64,000 bases of DNA from Pomacea canaliculata (lineage: Eukaryota; Mollusca; Gastropoda; Architaenioglossa; Ampullariidae): positions 1,612,001 through 1,676,000 of the forward strand of contig NC_037595.1 in the NCBI RefSeq assembly GCF_003073045.1, read 5' to 3'. The notes beneath the pieces are model-generated. The model saw only the letters and a program-made list of their open reading frames with translations. It had not been told where the DNA came from and made no database searches. The first letter of the stretch is position 1; every line of letters begins with the position of its first letter. Below, in pieces: positions 61,100-64,000 of the stretch. Position numbers and translations under genes: made by a program.

Positions 61100-63559
61100 C
61101 TTTTCCCTGACCTAAATCTATCATGACCATAACCTTCTTGTTCTGACCTCAGGTATAAGTTTCTGTCAAGTCATATTTTGTGTTGACTCTGCCATTGTGG
61201 ACAATGAGGAGGCAGCTAAAGTTGTTTATACTGAACCTTGCCTGTGAGAACACTTGTCCACAAGTTTTTGATTGTGGTGTCTTGTGATTCATGTAATTGA
61301 GTTCTTTCATAGAGACACACAGCCACAAGGCATAGTTCTTCAAAGTACTGTTGGATTATAAAAGTTATAGATTATGCTTTTAAAACTGCAGCATTCTGGC
61401 AGTGTACAAATCGTTGGATTATGAGAGTTATGGACCTTTCTATTAAAGCTGTGGAATTCTAACAGTTTACAAACTGTTGGAGTACAGAAGTTATGGATAT
61501 TGCTGTTAAAATTATGGTATTTTGACAGTTTAATGTCAAACATACAGTTGCAACCAGGCGTTCACAGATACACGAAGGTGCACATAAAGTGGAAAAAGGA
61601 AGGTTAGTGTATTGACTGCTATATCAACTGAACTGCATAACTGCTATTTCTGCACCCTGCGTTTGGGATTACAGAATGTTTAGCTAGTCATTTGTATGAT
61701 CTAAGTCTGTTTTGTCTGCTTTTTTTTTTTAGCAACTGACAGTGAAAATAATAGGTATAAATAAAATCATTGATGGTCCTGGGGGATGACTGTGCCATTT
61801 GTGAACTAATTCCAGGTTGTACACCAACCATGAGTCAGCTGTTGGGCTAATGACAGCATACATAGATGATGTGCCATAAAATCCCCACTATAAAAGCAAG
61901 CATATATTATTGTGCAAAAAAGTCACCCATGTTTGATGATAAAGTTATTACAGTCAATTATGCTTACAAATTGTGGGAATAATAATATATTTAAAAAGCA
62001 TCAGTACTGCATTGGCCATTGGCAGTAGTGACAACATGTGCTGTAAACAGATTGACATATATTTAGATCGGGTTTTTTTTCCTTAATGGGTTTTTTGGTG
62101 CCACATGCTAGGCATTGTGTGTAGTTATACTGTCTTGGCCCAGTATGCAGTTCCAGTTACTTTGTTGAAGCAGCTTTCTTTCAAATGTCTCTTACAAGAT
62201 CTCTGTGATCTTGTGTGGTCAGGGTATCAAGGAGAAGCTCTTGTTTGTTGTATTTGTTCTTAAACTTCTCGAAGTGAAAGCCATAGTCAGTGCAGTAAAA
62301 TAATCATCACTTACCTGTTGAGAAGGTTATTTTCAGTCATAGCAAAACATGTACAAGCCCATAACCAAACCTTTTATTTATGATTAACAGAGAGTGGAAT
62401 AATGCACTTGAGCTCGACAAGTTTTTCAGAAACTTTTTGTGAGTATAGGTAAATATGGCTGGGCCATAAGAACAGATTTCAGTCGATTGTGGCATATTTG
62501 GGTTGCAAGTTAACATGTCACTTTTTTTTGTCAATATCTAAGAGCTGTGATATGTGTCTATGTCCCATGGAAATGCCTTTACTTTAAAGCTCATGATCAG
62601 GAGCAATGTGGAGGTTAAATCTGAAGGCATTCTGTTTCTGCAGGAATAAAACTAAAGCCTTGTATGTTGACAGTGTGTATGTATCCTTTCATGTATATGC
62701 TGGTGCCACTTTTCATATTCTTCACTTGCATCTTCAAAGATCACCCTATCTTGACAGCAGCACTTTAGAATTCTAATGTTATTTTCTCTGGGTGATGTAG
62801 CTATGCATTCTAATTCTGTGTTTATTTTTGTAGTTGTTTTGCTGCTTACCTTCGAAAGTTACTATGATTTCCACTTCATGCAGCTACTTCAGCTATTTCA
62901 TATTCTTTATGTCAAAACCTTCTGTTGCTTCTTTGGCTGTGAATCATTGTTATGGGAATATCCTTCGCTTATTTTTGTTTCTTTCGAGATAATTATCACT
63001 TCATATTCTTGGCATAATCTTTTGCAGTTTGCTTTCCTTTGACCAGCACCTGAGATTTGGGGGGCGTACATGTAAAGTGCACCATTTTTCTCACCAATTA
63101 TTTCAATGTAATTGTATGTAGAGGCAGTAGTTAATCAAATTGTGATGTCTGCTTGTTTTAGATGTTCTTCGGCTGACCCACTAAAAAGAAGACAAATGCC
63201 ACACACTCAAAATTTTTATATCATTCTCAAGTCATTCTAATTGTAGTATTTTGTAAAATGTGGAAATGCCTATAATCATCACCTTAAAGGCAGAGCTTTC
63301 ACCTTCCAACAGGAAGGGATGGATTTGATCTGACAGAGGAATATGAGAGTACTTTTGGGGCCAGAAGTAAGCAGTTAGTGAAGAATAACCACTAGGGTAG
63401 CCGGCACTGTGTGTGATCATCACCTCTTTCCGTAGGCCATAACACCCTTTTAATATATTATGGACCCTGTTATATTATCCTTTTTCTTTCTGTTGGATTA
63501 TATTAGTTGTGGTGTTATTGTATAACATGGGGATCTTATTTTTCACCCTTTTAGTGTAA
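61100..63559 (+). other. 3' UTR and flank of ARHGAP1
   Basis: No further gene is seen. AATAAA at 61761-61766 could serve as a polyadenylation signal about 0.66 kb after the stop. The rest is AT-rich, and the longer open frames (for example 62776-63042) show no motif. Confidence 0.4.
61350..61538. repeat. 63-bp tandem repeat, three copies
   Basis: Units start at 61350, 61413 and 61476 with GTTGGATTAT, GTTGGATTAT and GTTGGAGTAC. Each contains AGTTATRGA and ends near CAGTRTACAAA or CAGTTTA. The units are clearly diverged. It lies in the ARHGAP1 3' UTR or just past it. Confidence 0.85.
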
Positions 63560-63640
63560 CCTCATTCCATGATTTAGCCTTAGTTGCTGACATGGCATAA
63601 AACTCAACCAACCAGCCAAACAACCAACCAACCTTGGTTC
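63560..63640 (+). mobile_element. SINE tail with CAAC-rich end
   Basis: CATGATTTAGCCTTAGTTGC then GCATAAAACTCAACCAACCA is the 3' part of the SINE family at 1013-1192. A run of CAAC/CCAA units follows. The head is missing. Confidence 0.6.
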
Positions 63641-64000
63641 AAACCATTCTTTTCCGCCAGTCCAGTGCAGGTAACTGTTCAGTGACCGCTATTGTATCTG
63701 TGAAGTTCAATCACTTTTGAAAGCCAGATTCTACTCGACACTACAGCTTTGTATCGAAAAATTCAGTAGGATGTTACGTTTATTTTTTTTTAGCATGGAT
63801 AAGTTGTACTAAAGCCATTTAGAACATATTAAATAAAATTATTTATAAAGGAGTGCTGGATAAAGTGTCATTTACTTGCATGTAATACTCATCAGCACAT
63901 AGTAACAGAATTTCATGAGATTCTAAATGATGTCATGAAATGGTGGTGGATATTATATGTTTACTTCTTTTTTGCTGTTTCATTCCATGTTTTTCTAAAA
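63641..64000. other. Right edge of the window, no gene seen
   Basis: AT-rich sequence with an AATAAA near 63833 and no recognisable coding or repeat feature. Confidence 0.35.

Noticed and set aside
61350-61538. CRISPR-like array
   Set aside because: The units are contiguous and diverged, with no constant repeat and variable spacer pattern, and the DNA is of animal type.
61340-61543. 67-codon - strand frame with a 21-residue repeat
   Set aside because: It is explained by a 63-bp tandem repeat in AT-rich DNA; not called as a gene, though noted as a finding.

Overview
The window looks like nuclear DNA of an invertebrate animal, AT-rich and intron-rich. The genes are split into many short exons with GT-AG introns of 0.1 to 4 kb. 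Between and inside them lie tRNA-derived SINEs, broken LINEs, and hAT and pogo-type DNA transposon remnants. A lophotrochozoan such as a mollusc fits the mix of repeats and the KDZ-type protein, but that is inference. I see no bacterial operons, CRISPR, rRNA or functional tRNA genes.

Layout. (1) 1-474, + strand: the last two exons of an unidentified gene. (2) 1948-6615, - strand: TFAM, the mitochondrial two-HMG-box DNA packaging and transcription factor, rebuilt here as 8 exons and 233 aa. (3) 6.6-12.2 kb: intergenic, with a broken LINE. (4) 12196-23332, - strand: NDC80 (Hec1), 15 coding exons and 632 aa, with a SINE and a LINE tail in its introns and a 5' non-coding exon near 24.0 kb. (5) 24.1-25.8 kb: a head-to-head promoter region. 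(6) 27274-28748, + strand: a four-exon, 235-aa protein carrying the cysteine cluster and conserved domain that accompany KDZ transposases, but no transposase. (7) 29824-30695: an hAT transposon remnant, followed by a LINE fragment. (8) 31880-35031, - strand: CLYBL, the mitochondrial citramalyl-CoA lyase, 6 exons and 368 aa. (9) 35.0-39.1 kb: a second head-to-head promoter region holding an hAT MITE and an internally deleted pogo-like element. (10) 39084-61099, + strand: ARHGAP1 (p50RhoGAP), a Sec14 plus RhoGAP protein, 17 exons and 521 aa, with several transposons in its introns. (11) 61.1-64.0 kb: 3' flank with a 63-bp tandem repeat and a SINE tail.

The genes do not form one pathway. TFAM and CLYBL act in mitochondria, NDC80 at kinetochores, and ARHGAP1 in Rho-family GTPase signalling. 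Four observations stand out. An 18-bp sense-strand motif (GGGATATTAGTTCGTGGT or close variants) lies upstream of four of the gene starts. The KDZ-associated gene appears to have lost or never had its transposase. TFAM has a candidate alternative last exon that would give a box-A-only protein. ARHGAP1 has an N-terminal cassette of phase-1 exons plus a 35-nt exon candidate that would break the frame.

All exon models were built by eye from reading frame, splice-site consensus and remembered family sequences. No alignment or expression data were used.
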